Shown one piece after another: positions 1 through 6,238 of a stretch of 14,579 nt of DNA. The notes under the pieces were generated by a model. The model saw only the letters and a program-made list of their open reading frames with translations. It did no database searches and was not told where the DNA came from. Source of the DNA: an uncultured Candidatus Saccharibacteria bacterium (GTDB taxonomy: Bacteria; Patescibacteriota; Saccharimonadia; Saccharimonadales; Saccharimonadaceae). Each line of letters starts with the position of its first letter. Position 1 is the first letter of the stretch. The stretch spans positions 1-14,579 of the forward strand of contig CAOQNC010000008.1 of NCBI GenBank assembly GCA_948511255.1, given 5' to 3'. A program made the position numbers and the translations under genes.

Positions 1-704
1 CCTTGAGTCTCCTTGGTATTAATGTCGCCCGCCTCGGCGTCGACCTCTTGACTTTGAACGCGGCGAAATGTGGCGGCCCGAAGGGCGTCGGCGCGCTCTA
101 TCTCGCGCATGGCATCACCCTTCATCCGCTTAGCCTCGGTGGCGGTCAAGAGCGCGGTCTTCGCAGCGGCACCGAAAATGTCCCTGGGGTAATAGGTTTC
201 GCAACTGCCGTCAAGGAAGCAAAAGCACACCTCTCCGGCAACCGCAAGAAACACCAAGAAATGGCATCTGTTCTTCGTCAAGAACTAGCACATACCTCTA
301 TTGTAGCACAGAATGAAAAAAATGTCAAGCAAAACCTCAAAACCCCGCAAAATCCTCGAAATCCGCAAAACTCCCAAGAAAGCCTTATAACCGCTCCGAT
401 TTTCCTCGGCAACCTGAAACATCAACTTGCGAATTTCGTTCCAGTTTGTTTCCCGGGGCTTGATGCTGAGCGCTTGATTTATAAACTCGAGCAACAGGAA
501 ATCTACCTCTCGACCGGTGCCGCTTGCGCCGCCAACAAAGGTAGCAAATCGCACGTCCTCGCTGCCATTGGCCTTTCCGACGCGGAAATCGCCGGCTCGC
601 TTCGCATTTCCTTAGGCAGCACGAACGACCTCGACCAGATTCGTGAAGCCGCGGAGAAAATCCGCCAAGCTGTCGAGCAAGAATATCAGCGCCTCGCCAG
701 ATAA
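1..704 (+). CDS. Cysteine desulfurase (NifS/IscS family), C-terminal part, cut by window edge
   Basis: PLP-dependent enzyme that takes sulfur from L-cysteine as a persulfide for tRNA thiolation and Fe-S clusters. The frame is open at the left edge, so the N-terminal part lies outside; about 233 residues are visible. Near the start is DLLTLNAAKCGGPKGVGALY, which matches the family's SxHK-x-GPKG loop; the Lys codon at 66-68 is the probable PLP lysine, and the usual His before it is Ala. GGGQERGLRSGTENV follows, the standard substrate and phosphate-binding stretch. The persulfide Cys is probably the codon at 525-527 in STGAACAANKGSKSHVL. The middle carries an extra Asn/Gln/Pro-rich stretch (about 300-390) absent from standard IscS, which overlaps a perfect promoter on the other strand. 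Its sulfur could serve MnmA, encoded further right. The family is clear; the exact NifS/IscS/SufS subgroup is not. Confidence 0.9.
   Translation, partial: LSLLGINVARLGVDLLTLNAAKCGGPKGVGALYLAHGITLHPLSLGGGQERGLRSGTENVPGVIGFATAVKEAKAHLSGNRKKHQEMASVLRQELAHTSIVAQNEKNVKQNLKTPQNPRNPQNSQESLITAPIFLGNLKHQLANFVPVCFPGLDAERLIYKLEQQEIYLSTGAACAANKGSKSHVLAAIGLSDAEIAGSLRISLGSTNDLDQIREAAEKIRQAVEQEYQRLAR
300..328 (-). promoter_or_regulatory. Near-consensus sigma-70 promoter, antisense inside the cysteine desulfurase gene
   Basis: Read on the minus strand: TTGACA (328-323), 17-base spacer ending TGTGC, TACAAT (305-300). It is almost the same as five intergenic promoters of this window that do have genes downstream. 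Here the only thing downstream within the window is the antisense of the desulfurase gene. The sequence match is certain; activity is inferred. Confidence 0.6.
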
Positions 705-705
705 A

Positions 706-735
706 AATAGGGGCCGCTCCGCAGGGAGCAGCCCC
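706..735 (-). terminator. Intrinsic terminator of the secreted 396-aa gene
   Basis: GGGGCCGCTCC and GGAGCAGCCCC pair over 11 positions with one mismatch around a 4-base loop (710-735). Read on the minus strand the hairpin is followed by a T-rich run (CTATTTTTAT). It lies just past the stop of the minus-strand gene. Downstream on the plus strand there is no T run, so it probably does not end the desulfurase transcript well. Confidence 0.7.
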
Positions 736-752
736 AAAGCCAAGAAGAAAGT

Positions 753-1943
753 TTACCACTCAATCGCCCGCAGGTCATCATCCGTCAGCCAGAAGTTCTG
801 CGCCGCGTTGTAGGCGCGCATGAAATGCTCCGGCCGCGTCAGGCTGTAGAAGCCGAACCCGCTCGCCGTGTTGTCGTTCCGACAGAGGAACTCGAAACGC
901 ACCGAATAGGGTACGGTGTGCGTCCACTTGCCGTAGCGGTTGGCGTAGTCGAAGTAAATCGTGATGTCCGCGGCCGTATTCTCGGTCCGTAGCCGCTCCA
1001 ACGACCGCACCAAGACCTGACTCGTCGTCACGTCTCGCGCCATCACGTCGTCCGTCGACATCCACCAGGAGTTCGGGTCGTAGCTTTGACCCAGCAGGTT
1101 CGTCGGGTATGTCGTCCATCCCTGAGTAATCAGCTCATCCAGCAGCTCCTGACAGAAGGTGACGCAAAGCTCGGCGCCCGCGTCGTCCATCTCGTACCGG
1201 TCATGCCAGTAGTCGAGCTTGAACGTCTTGCCCAGGTTCTGACGGGCATTCACCCAGTCGATGATCATCACCTTCTCCAACGTGACAACCATGCCGTTCC
1301 GGAGATATACCTCAATGGTATAATCATCCAGCTCGCGCACGGCCCAGATACTGCGATAGATGGAAATGCTCGGTATGGTGTCGCCGTAGGTCTGCACGGA
1401 AATCGTGGAGGTCGAGGTCTTGCCATTCCGGTAGGTCAGCGTGTAGCTGACCGTGTCCAGCGTCCGGATCTCGGTCACCGGCTGCCGGAAATAGTTCTTG
1501 ACCAGATACTCCAGTTCCATTGCGCTGCTGCCTGCCGTCGACAGGTGGATGACCTTGTCGCCGTAGGCGAGGGATTTGCCGTCGGCCGCCCGCGTCACCA
1601 GTTTCTCCCGGATCAGCCGGTCGGCTGTCTGTTCCGCCAGCCACGCATAGCCATACTTGGACGTGAATCCCCGGTTGGTCGTCGTCGCGGTGGAGGTGTA
1701 GTCCAGCATGAACTGTTCACTCATCGTCACCACGACCTGGCTGTCCAGGAATACGCGAATCAGGCCCACCTTGTCCTCGACAAGCACCGTGCCGTCGGTC
1801 AGGATGACCGGGTCATAGGGGTTGCCGCCGTAGGTGGTGCCGGGCGTCGGATAGGTCTTGTCGGACGCGGCCGCCGCCGGAATCGCCAGGGAAAAGGCCA
1901 TAATCAAGGACAGGATCAGGGATACAATTTTGGTTCTCTTCAT
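753..1943 (-). CDS. Secreted protein of unknown function, 396 aa, Sec signal peptide
   Basis: A classical signal peptide is visible: MKRT, a hydrophobic core of about 15 residues, then IPAAAA before SDKTYP, with likely cleavage after AAA/A. The start was set at the ATG (codon 1941-1943), since AAAGGAGG lies 9 bases upstream; an in-frame TTG seven codons earlier would swallow that Shine-Dalgarno site. The mature part is rich in Thr, Tyr and Asp, lacks further membrane segments, and has several aromatic, beta-like stretches (for example YSVRFEFLCRND near the C-terminus). No domain is recognised. It has its own promoter (2063-2091), a leader of about 110 bases and a terminator, so it is monocistronic. 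Its Leu codons are mostly CTG (13 of the first 16), unlike the CTC-rich core genes. A surface or host-contact role is only a guess. Confidence 0.85.
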   Translation of the reverse strand: MKRTKIVSLILSLIMAFSLAIPAAAASDKTYPTPGTTYGGNPYDPVILTDGTVLVEDKVGLIRVFLDSQVVVTMSEQFMLDYTSTATTTNRGFTSKYGYAWLAEQTADRLIREKLVTRAADGKSLAYGDKVIHLSTAGSSAMELEYLVKNYFRQPVTEIRTLDTVSYTLTYRNGKTSTSTISVQTYGDTIPSISIYRSIWAVRELDDYTIEVYLRNGMVVTLEKVMIIDWVNARQNLGKTFKLDYWHDRYEMDDAGAELCVTFCQELLDELITQGWTTYPTNLLGQSYDPNSWWMSTDDVMARDVTTSQVLVRSLERLRTENTAADITIYFDYANRYGKWTHTVPYSVRFEFLCRNDNTASGFGFYSLTRPEHFMRAYNAAQNFWLTDDDLRAIEW

Positions 1944-2062
1944 GTCGAGAAACCTCCTTTTCAAGATTGATCGGTCATGCTGCCAGGACTTCGAGCCGGA
2001 ATTATTCCTTCCTTTCTTCTCAAAATTAAAGTCCGAGGGCAGTTTACCGACCTTACCATACC

Positions 2063-2091
2063 ATTATACCACACCTGACGTCAAAAGTCAA
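2063..2091 (-). promoter_or_regulatory. Promoter of the secreted 396-aa gene
   Basis: Minus strand: TTGACT (2091-2086), 17-base spacer ending GTGTGG (extended -10 TGN), TATAAT (2068-2063). The expected start is near 2056, leaving a leader of about 110 bases before the ATG. The leader holds no obvious riboswitch, only the strong Shine-Dalgarno site at its end. Between 2092 and 2197 nothing else was recognised. Confidence 0.8.
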
Positions 2092-2197
2092 GAGAACGAG
2101 CGAAAAATGGCAATGAAATCGCCTTTTTCCGAGTGAACAATTTCCTCTGTGTTATAACCGTCAATAATCTATATAACTCTGCCCCTAAGTCTGCGAC

Positions 2198-2246
2198 AAA
2201 AAAGGAAGCCTCACGCTAAGCACCCAACTGCGCCCTGCGAGGCTTC
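2198..2246 (-). terminator. Intrinsic terminator of the small nuclease gene
   Basis: GAAGCCTC (2205-2212) pairs perfectly with GAGGCTTC (2239-2246). On the minus strand the hairpin is followed by CCTTTTTTG (A-run at 2198-2203). The loop is long (26 bases). It sits 19 bases past the stop of the minus-strand nuclease gene. Confidence 0.75.
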
Positions 2247-2264
2247 ATTTATGCACTAATATTA

Positions 2265-2654
2265 TCATGTCAGCGACATAATGTCAATGATTTTACCTGT
2301 TTTTGTTATCATAAATAAATGTTTGATGCGGCTATTTTTATAGACCTGGCTCACCAGAAAACTCTGAATCTGACGGTCGCGCACTTTCTTCATGCGGGAG
2401 GTATCGATAATGATATGCGGTGACTGTTTGATGGCATCGCGCAATGTGTGCTCAAGCGTATTGGCGTTGAAGCGCTCGGGAGACTTTATCTCAAATTCTA
2501 TTCCATCCAACTTAATGTCGGCAGTAGGCAAATTACCTTCCTCTAAAAACTCCACATAATGTCCGGCAAGTGCTAAAATTTCCGCAACGCGTAGTTCATG
2601 CTCCCAAGGCCTACGCCCTGGCGCAATAAAAATCCCAGTTTTCTTGACAAACAT
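2265..2654 (-). CDS. Small PD-(D/E)XK nuclease-like protein, resembling CdiA C-terminal tRNase domains
   Basis: A 129-aa protein with no signal peptide or membrane segment. It shows the arrangement of a PD-(D/E)XK nuclease: Glu20 in the helix WEHELRVAEILALAG, then TADIKLDGIEFEIKSP with Asp46, Glu55 and Lys57 as the D...ExK catalytic set. The spacing and the following helix plus strand (DAIKQSPHIIIDTSRM) resemble the tRNase domain at the C-terminus of CdiA toxins and the C-terminal domain of some phage head-morphogenesis proteins. Here it stands alone, with no toxin carrier and no visible immunity gene next to it. It is divergent from mnmA across 65 bases. A -10 box ends 6 bases before the ATG, so the message is probably leaderless. 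Its codons (TTA, TTG, CTA, ATA) are more AT-rich than the neighbours', suggesting a different history. The fold call is fairly good; the substrate is unknown. Confidence 0.75.
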   Translation of the reverse strand: MFVKKTGIFIAPGRRPWEHELRVAEILALAGHYVEFLEEGNLPTADIKLDGIEFEIKSPERFNANTLEHTLRDAIKQSPHIIIDTSRMKKVRDRQIQSFLVSQVYKNSRIKHLFMITKTGKIIDIMSLT

Positions 2655-2660
2655 TTACTA

Positions 2661-2669
2661 ATTATATCA
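2661..2669 (-). promoter_or_regulatory. Extended -10 promoter of the nuclease gene (leaderless)
   Basis: Minus strand TGATATAAT, with TATAAT at 2666-2661 and six bases between it and the ATG at 2654. A start at +7 from the -10 would fall on the A of the ATG. No -35 or Shine-Dalgarno site is seen. Confidence 0.65.
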
Positions 2670-2704
2670 CGCCACGCAGCATTCTCGCCAAAACCCACAA
2701 ATTA

Positions 2705-2713
2705 TGCTATAAT
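2705..2713 (+). promoter_or_regulatory. Extended -10 promoter of mnmA (leaderless)
   Basis: TGCTATAAT, with TATAAT at 2708-2713 and six bases to the ATG at 2720. No -35 lies at the right distance and there is no space for a leader. This mirrors the divergent nuclease promoter. Confidence 0.65.
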
Positions 2714-2719
2714 TATCTC

Positions 2720-3964
2720 ATGAACAAGCGCGTTTATCTTGGCATGTCTGGCGGCGTCGACTCCTCGGTTTCGGCGTTGCTTTTGAAGGAGCAGGGCTAT
2801 GACGTCACCGGCGTCTACATGAAAAACTGGTCCGAAGACCTCCCCGGCATGAAGTGCCCCTGGGCGGAGGATCTCGCTGATGCCAAGCGCGTCGCCGTCC
2901 AGCTCGACCTCGACTTTGAGGTCTGGGACTTCGAGAAGGATTATAAAGCCAAAGTTGTCGACTACATGCTCGCCGAATTCAAAAAAGGCCGCACCCCAAA
3001 CCCCGACGTCATGTGTAACGAGCTGATTAAGTTTAAACTCTTCTACGATTGGGCCCTCGAACGCGGTGCCGATTTTATCGCGACCGGCCATTACGCCCAA
3101 ATCGGCTCGGCAAAAAACGACCCCTCCGAAAACGCCGCCCCCGCTAAAGTCGACCTCCTGAAAGCCGTCGACGCTAACAAAGATCAGACCTACTTCCTCT
3201 ATCGAATGAGCGACGCCGCCACCGCGAAGACCCTCTTTCCGATCGGCGCCATGACGAAACCCGAAGTCAAGCAGCTCGCCGCCGCTAAAAAACTCGATGT
3301 TGCCACTAAGAAAGAATCCATGGGCATCTGCTTCGTTGGCGAGGTCGGTATGAAAGACTTCCTCCAGCAGTATCTCGACGCTAAACCTGGCGAAATCCGC
3401 GAGCAGGAAACTGGCGAAGTCCTCGGCTATCACGACGGCGCGATTTTCTACACCATCGGCCAGCGCCACGGTCTCTATCTCGGCGGCGGCCTCCCTTATT
3501 ACGTCGTCGGAAAAGACCTCGCTACGAACATCGTCTACGTCTCGAAAAACCTCAACCACGAAAGCCTCTGGACGACCGAACTGACTCTCGAGAGCCTCCA
3601 CCTTCGCTCTGGTCGCACCCTCACCGACATCGCTAAACTCGCAACCGAACTCTCTAGGAATAATCAGAACCGCCTCCAGGTTCGCCTCCGCCACCGCGCC
3701 CCGCTCATCGACTGCAAAATCGACGGTCTGAGCGAGAGAGAGGTGGCTGAGACCTCGATTTTTCGGGGATCTCCGGAGGTTACGACCGAGGATGAAGATG
3801 CGCGACCCCCGCGACGGCGGGCGGGCGCGACATCGTGCCCCGAAAATCTTGAGGCCTCAGCCGTCATCTCTTTCTCTCAGCCTATCAAGCGCCCCGCCCC
3901 TGGGCAGTCTGCCGTCCTCTATTCCGGCGACATCTGCCTCGGCGGCGGGATTATCGCCGAATAA
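2720..3964 (+). CDS. mnmA: tRNA-specific 2-thiouridylase MnmA, with an in-frame insertion
   Basis: MnmA uses ATP to adenylate U34 of tRNA-Lys, -Glu and -Gln and then places sulfur at C2. Visible signatures are the PP-loop SGGVDSS (residues 10-16), the N-type catalytic Cys99 in RTPNPDVMCNELIKF, GHYAQI, DQTYFLYRM, Cys204 in ESMGICFVGE that forms the persulfide, YTIGQRHGL, and the C-terminal APGQSAVLYSGDICLGGGII of the beta-barrel domain. At 414 aa it is about 45 residues longer than usual. The extra residues, after GLSE and before AVISFSQPI, coincide with a 153-base palindromic DNA element (3728-3880) and are Arg/Glu/Pro-rich. The probable start is leaderless. Sulfur would come from a cysteine desulfurase such as the one at the left edge. 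Both Cys residues are intact, so activity is expected despite the insertion. Confidence 0.95.
   Translation: MNKRVYLGMSGGVDSSVSALLLKEQGYDVTGVYMKNWSEDLPGMKCPWAEDLADAKRVAVQLDLDFEVWDFEKDYKAKVVDYMLAEFKKGRTPNPDVMCNELIKFKLFYDWALERGADFIATGHYAQIGSAKNDPSENAAPAKVDLLKAVDANKDQTYFLYRMSDAATAKTLFPIGAMTKPEVKQLAAAKKLDVATKKESMGICFVGEVGMKDFLQQYLDAKPGEIREQETGEVLGYHDGAIFYTIGQRHGLYLGGGLPYYVVGKDLATNIVYVSKNLNHESLWTTELTLESLHLRSGRTLTDIAKLATELSRNNQNRLQVRLRHRAPLIDCKIDGLSEREVAETSIFRGSPEVTTEDEDARPPRRRAGATSCPENLEASAVISFSQPIKRPAPGQSAVLYSGDICLGGGIIAE
3728..3880 (+). repeat. Palindromic element inserted in frame in mnmA
   Basis: The left arm (3728-3768) and the reverse complement of the right arm (3838-3880) align over about 42 bases with roughly 80% identity and two short gaps; shared blocks include CTGAG, GGCTGAG, CCTC and TTTTCGGGG. 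Between the arms lie about 69 bases that contain smaller palindromes (CTCCGGAG; CCCGCGACGGCGGG). The length is a multiple of three and there is no stop, so the reading frame is kept. The translated part matches the extra loop in the MnmA C-terminal domain. This layout is like Rickettsia palindromic elements. No second copy was found in this window. Confidence 0.7.
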
Positions 3965-4012
3965 AACCATCGGTCCAAAACCTTCGAGACAAAATAATAA
4001 AACCAGAAAAAC

Positions 4013-4041
4013 CGGGCCTTCCTTCCGGAAGACCCGTTTCT
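4013..4041. terminator. Bidirectional terminator between mnmA and the secreted 210-aa gene
   Basis: CGGGCCTTCC (4013-4022) pairs with GGAAGACCCG (4027-4036), with one mismatch and a 4-base loop. On the plus side TTTCTAT follows. On the minus side a T-rich stretch follows (GGTTTTTCTGGTTTTATT). The two genes are convergent here. Confidence 0.75.
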
Positions 4042-4079
4042 ATCACCTACTCTCGTAGAAAATTGTGTCGGTGCAAGCC

Positions 4080-4712
4080 TTACCTGACGGTAATCCCGTT
4101 CCAGAGCGTGCCGTAATTCGGCACCCGGATCGTGACCGAGAAGTTGTCGAGCCAGTCAATCAGCTCTCCGTGGTAAGGCATCGCCGCCTCGCGGAGTTCG
4201 TCATAAACTTCGGCCAACTCCTCAGGGGTATACCTCGCCATCAGGTCGGTGACGCCATTGGCATCATACATTGCCGCTGCGCGGCTCGTAGTAGCGAGAT
4301 AGCGATACAGCTGATTGTTGATGCCGCAGGGAATGGAGATGTCAGAGACCCAGATGTCGCCATTCTCGTCAATCTCGGTCGGGCAGAGCTGGTCTGCGAT
4401 GAAGATGATCTTCGTTGCATCACTCAGCCGCAGGTGGACGATGGTGTCATCCAATGTCCCGTAGACCTCGGCGTAGTCAAACTCCAGCCGTATCTGCTGG
4501 CTCAGCCAGTTAGACACGACACGTGGAGGAATCCCGACCATCTGGTCAGGGCTGGTCTCGGTGTCGGGGGCGGTGTAAATAGGCGCCGTAGCGTCGTCGG
4601 AATACTCCGCGGGGGAATCAGGGGTGACGAAATCATCGGGCGATGCCGCGAAGGCATTCACGCAGAGTGACATCATCAGGGCGGATACGATCAGGGTGGT
4701 CAGCTTTTTCAT
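4080..4712 (-). CDS. Secreted protein of unknown function, 210 aa
   Basis: It starts with a typical Sec signal peptide, MKKLTTLIVSALMMSLCVNAFA, with likely cleavage before ASPDD. The next 35 residues are Asp/Pro/Ser/Thr-rich and probably unstructured (about 24-58). A folded part follows, with two Cys (in DQLCPTE and SIPCGIN) that could form a disulfide outside the cell, and a helix YTPEELAEVYDELREAAM. No domain is recognised. The start ATG has AAAGAGGT 9 bases upstream. Promoter, leader and Shine-Dalgarno site are of the same style as for the secreted 396-aa gene, so the two may be expressed together. It is convergent with mnmA, with which it shares a terminator. Confidence 0.85.
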   Translation of the reverse strand: MKKLTTLIVSALMMSLCVNAFAASPDDFVTPDSPAEYSDDATAPIYTAPDTETSPDQMVGIPPRVVSNWLSQQIRLEFDYAEVYGTLDDTIVHLRLSDATKIIFIADQLCPTEIDENGDIWVSDISIPCGINNQLYRYLATTSRAAAMYDANGVTDLMARYTPEELAEVYDELREAAMPYHGELIDWLDNFSVTIRVPNYGTLWNGITVR

Positions 4713-4789
4713 TTCTCATTACCTCTTTCTATGAAGATATGGGTGGGAAGGAACCAGATGTCAGCGACGAATCGCCTTCACCTACTTTC

Positions 4790-4818
4790 ATTGTAGCACA
4801 CATTCCAAAAAAAGTCAA
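4790..4818 (-). promoter_or_regulatory. Promoter of the secreted 210-aa gene
   Basis: Minus strand: TTGACT (4818-4813), 17-base spacer with a T-run at the start and GTGTGC at the end, TACAAT (4795-4790). A second TTGACT (4850-4845) with a weak TAAAAG at a 17-base distance lies just upstream and may be a secondary promoter. Confidence 0.8.
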
Positions 4819-4871
4819 TACCTTTTATGCTTTATACTTCATAAAGTCAACAGTCATTCCATAAATTACAT

Positions 4872-4902
4872 AAAAAACGCTCCCAGCCGTCAGGCCGGGA
4901 GC
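4872..4902 (-). terminator. Intrinsic terminator of the phosphoribosyltransferase gene
   Basis: GCTCCC-A-GCC (4879-4888), loop GTCA, GGC-C-GGGAGC (4893-4902) form a strong stem. On the minus strand it is followed by CGTTTTTTATG. It lies about 40 bases past the TAG of the gene. Confidence 0.85.
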
Positions 4903-4944
4903 TCCGTAGGATGATAAGGTACAAAAGGGACGTCGACGTGCGCC

Positions 4945-5508
4945 CTAAAACGAGCCAGGAATCCTAATTGTCGAGCGAACCTGGAAGTTGCGCGCTTCCA
5001 ACATCTGCTTTCCGTGTCGCGGCGTCATTTCGACCAACGTCACAATACCGACAACCTTACCGCCCATTTTCTCGACCGCCCGAGCCAAACCCAGCACTGT
5101 CGCGCCACTCGCCAGAACGTCATCGACGATAACGATACGCTGACCAGGTTTAATCATGCCATCCTGGATCCACGGCTGATCAACGCAGCCATTGTCGCGC
5201 TGACAACGCACTTCACAAAAGCTCATGCGCCCACTCTCACCTTCGTCGGACGGCAGCGCCTCCAACTTCAGAGCCGGCACAAAGCCGCTCTGATGTGTCG
5301 TTGCAATCGCCGCGCCGAAAACCAGCCCCAGCCCGTCCGGGCTCAGAATCAGGTCGTAGCCTCCCAACTTCTTGCACAAACTTTCCAAATCACCACACGC
5401 GCTTTTGAACGCCGTGGCGTCTTTCAGTAGTCGCGACACATCGCAGAAAGGTTTGTCTGCCTTCTGTTCTACTACGGTCACCAGCTTTTTCAGTTCTTTT
5501 CGGTTCAA
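4945..5508 (-). CDS. Phosphoribosyltransferase, adenine phosphoribosyltransferase (Apt)-like
   Basis: Type I phosphoribosyltransferases transfer ribose-5-phosphate from PRPP to a base. The PRPP loop is clear: RIVIVDDVLASGATVLGLARAVEKMGGKVVG. Upstream it follows the Apt layout: FCDVSRLLKDATAF (Apt FRDITPLL), ILSPDGLGLVFGAAIA (Apt GIESRGFIFGAPLA), SGFVPALKLEALP (Apt GFVPVRKPGKLP). It has 187 aa, near the Apt length. The Apt signature ESRGF is altered to SPDGL and there is a Cys-containing insertion (CEVRCQRDNGCVDQPW), so the substrate may differ. The start was set at the TTG (codon 5506-5508), because AAAGGA lies 10 bases upstream; a GTG three codons earlier would touch that site. It is divergent from the exported-protein pair, with an inverted repeat between the two promoters. 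Confidence 0.75.
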   Translation of the reverse strand: MNRKELKKLVTVVEQKADKPFCDVSRLLKDATAFKSACGDLESLCKKLGGYDLILSPDGLGLVFGAAIATTHQSGFVPALKLEALPSDEGESGRMSFCEVRCQRDNGCVDQPWIQDGMIKPGQRIVIVDDVLASGATVLGLARAVEKMGGKVVGIVTLVEMTPRHGKQMLEARNFQVRSTIRIPGSF

Positions 5509-5517
5509 GAAAAACAC

Positions 5518-5645
5518 GTCCTTTGATAGTAAATTTCACCTGCCCGAGCCAATTTGTCGCCCTACGACATTAGCAGAATACGACCATCGCGCCGCCTTTC
5601 GCCTTTTCCGATAGGGCATCACAAACCAACCCTCGAACAAGGGAT
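5518..5645 (-). promoter_or_regulatory. 5' leader of the phosphoribosyltransferase message
   Basis: About 130 bases lie between the predicted start (near 5645) and the Shine-Dalgarno site. It begins with a small hairpin (CCCTTGTTCGAGGG). A 27-codon ORF, ATG at 5619 to TGA at 5536, encodes a basic peptide (MPYRKRRKAARWSYSANVVG and 7 more residues). GCCCTA at its start can pair with TAGGGC near its end. This could be an upstream ORF or attenuator, but no known riboswitch class is recognised. Confidence 0.3.
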
Positions 5646-5651
5646 ACTCCT

Positions 5652-5680
5652 ATTCTAGCACACTTTCCGTAAAAAGTCAA
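5652..5680 (-). promoter_or_regulatory. Promoter of the phosphoribosyltransferase gene
   Basis: Minus strand: TTGACT (5680-5675), 17-base spacer ending GTGTGC, TAGAAT (5657-5652). It belongs to the same promoter family as the secreted genes. Confidence 0.75.
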
Positions 5681-5683
5681 GCG

Positions 5684-5707
5684 GTTAAGCAAAAACCTGT
5701 TGCTAAC
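5684..5707. promoter_or_regulatory. Inverted repeat between divergent promoters, candidate operator
   Basis: GTTAAGCAA (5684-5692) and TTGCTAAC (5700-5707) are complementary with one bulged base, around a 7-base centre. The repeat sits between the two outward-facing -35 boxes (5675-5680 and 5719-5724). The position suits a regulator acting on both promoters; no regulator gene is visible. Confidence 0.4.
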
Positions 5708-5718
5708 ACCTCCAACCA

Positions 5719-5747
5719 TTGACAAAAAATGTATTCTGTGCTACAAT
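5719..5747 (+). promoter_or_regulatory. Promoter of the exported-protein pair
   Basis: TTGACA (5719-5724), 17-base spacer ending TGTGC, TACAAT (5742-5747). The expected start is near 5754, giving a leader of about 47 bases before the ATG at 5801. Confidence 0.85.
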
Positions 5748-5800
5748 AAAAACGGCCCTCATTTTTGATGGGTCAAAATCTGTACTTTAGGAGGTCTATC

Positions 5801-6157
5801 ATGAACACCCGAACCCAGAACGCTACCCGCATCTCCATTCTTGTTCGTCCCCGTTTTTCGCTTCTTCGTGCCTTGGCTGTTGCGCTACTTTTGGCAGTGG
5901 TCGTCATCGGTGGGCGCATGCTGAACAAGCAGCCCGTCCCGCCGGCGATGCCCCAGGCAGAGAGCGTTGTCACGCTCGATCCCAGCATGATTGACACCGG
6001 GCCGAACGCCTGGATCGTCAACCCGTTGCGTGTCGCCTGCGCCGAATGGAACAGTGATGACAGCCGCTACGTCTGGCTGACCGGCCCGCTCAAGGAACGC
6101 GGCCTCACGCCATCCGACGTGTTGGAGTTTTGCGAACGCCTGATTGCGGCAGAATAA
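5801..6157 (+). CDS. Small membrane-anchored or exported protein, 118 aa
   Basis: The N-terminus has several Arg residues (MNTRTQNATRISILVRPRF), then one hydrophobic helix at about residues 22-41 (LLRALAVALLLAVVVIGG), then a soluble part. This suggests a single-pass protein with the C-terminal part outside, or an uncleaved signal anchor. The outer domain is short and has two Cys (VACAEW and EFCERL) that could pair. No family is recognised. AGGAGG lies 6 bases before the chosen ATG; in-frame starts further upstream lack such a site. The gene follows a strong promoter and is probably co-transcribed with the next exported protein 81 bases downstream. Confidence 0.8.
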   Translation: MNTRTQNATRISILVRPRFSLLRALAVALLLAVVVIGGRMLNKQPVPPAMPQAESVVTLDPSMIDTGPNAWIVNPLRVACAEWNSDDSRYVWLTGPLKERGLTPSDVLEFCERLIAAE

Positions 6158-6238
6158 CCTGAGCGGCTAAAACTAATCAAAGCAGTCCGAGCCAACCACA
6201 CCTTCCTACCTTAACAATCTGAGAGAAAGGAAAATCCT

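Noticed and set aside
1086..1970. Long open frame on the plus strand opposite the secreted 396-aa gene
   Set aside because: It has no signal, no ribosome site and a composition typical of an antisense shadow; the minus-strand gene has promoter, Shine-Dalgarno site, signal peptide and terminator.
2702..3694. 330-codon open frame on the minus strand opposite mnmA
   Set aside because: The MnmA motifs are unmistakable on the plus strand; the minus frame is a by-product of C-rich third codon positions.
5632..5645. T-arm-like sequence (CCCTTGTTCGAGGG) suggesting a tRNA
   Set aside because: It lies directly at the predicted transcript start; no acceptor, D or anticodon arms surround it.
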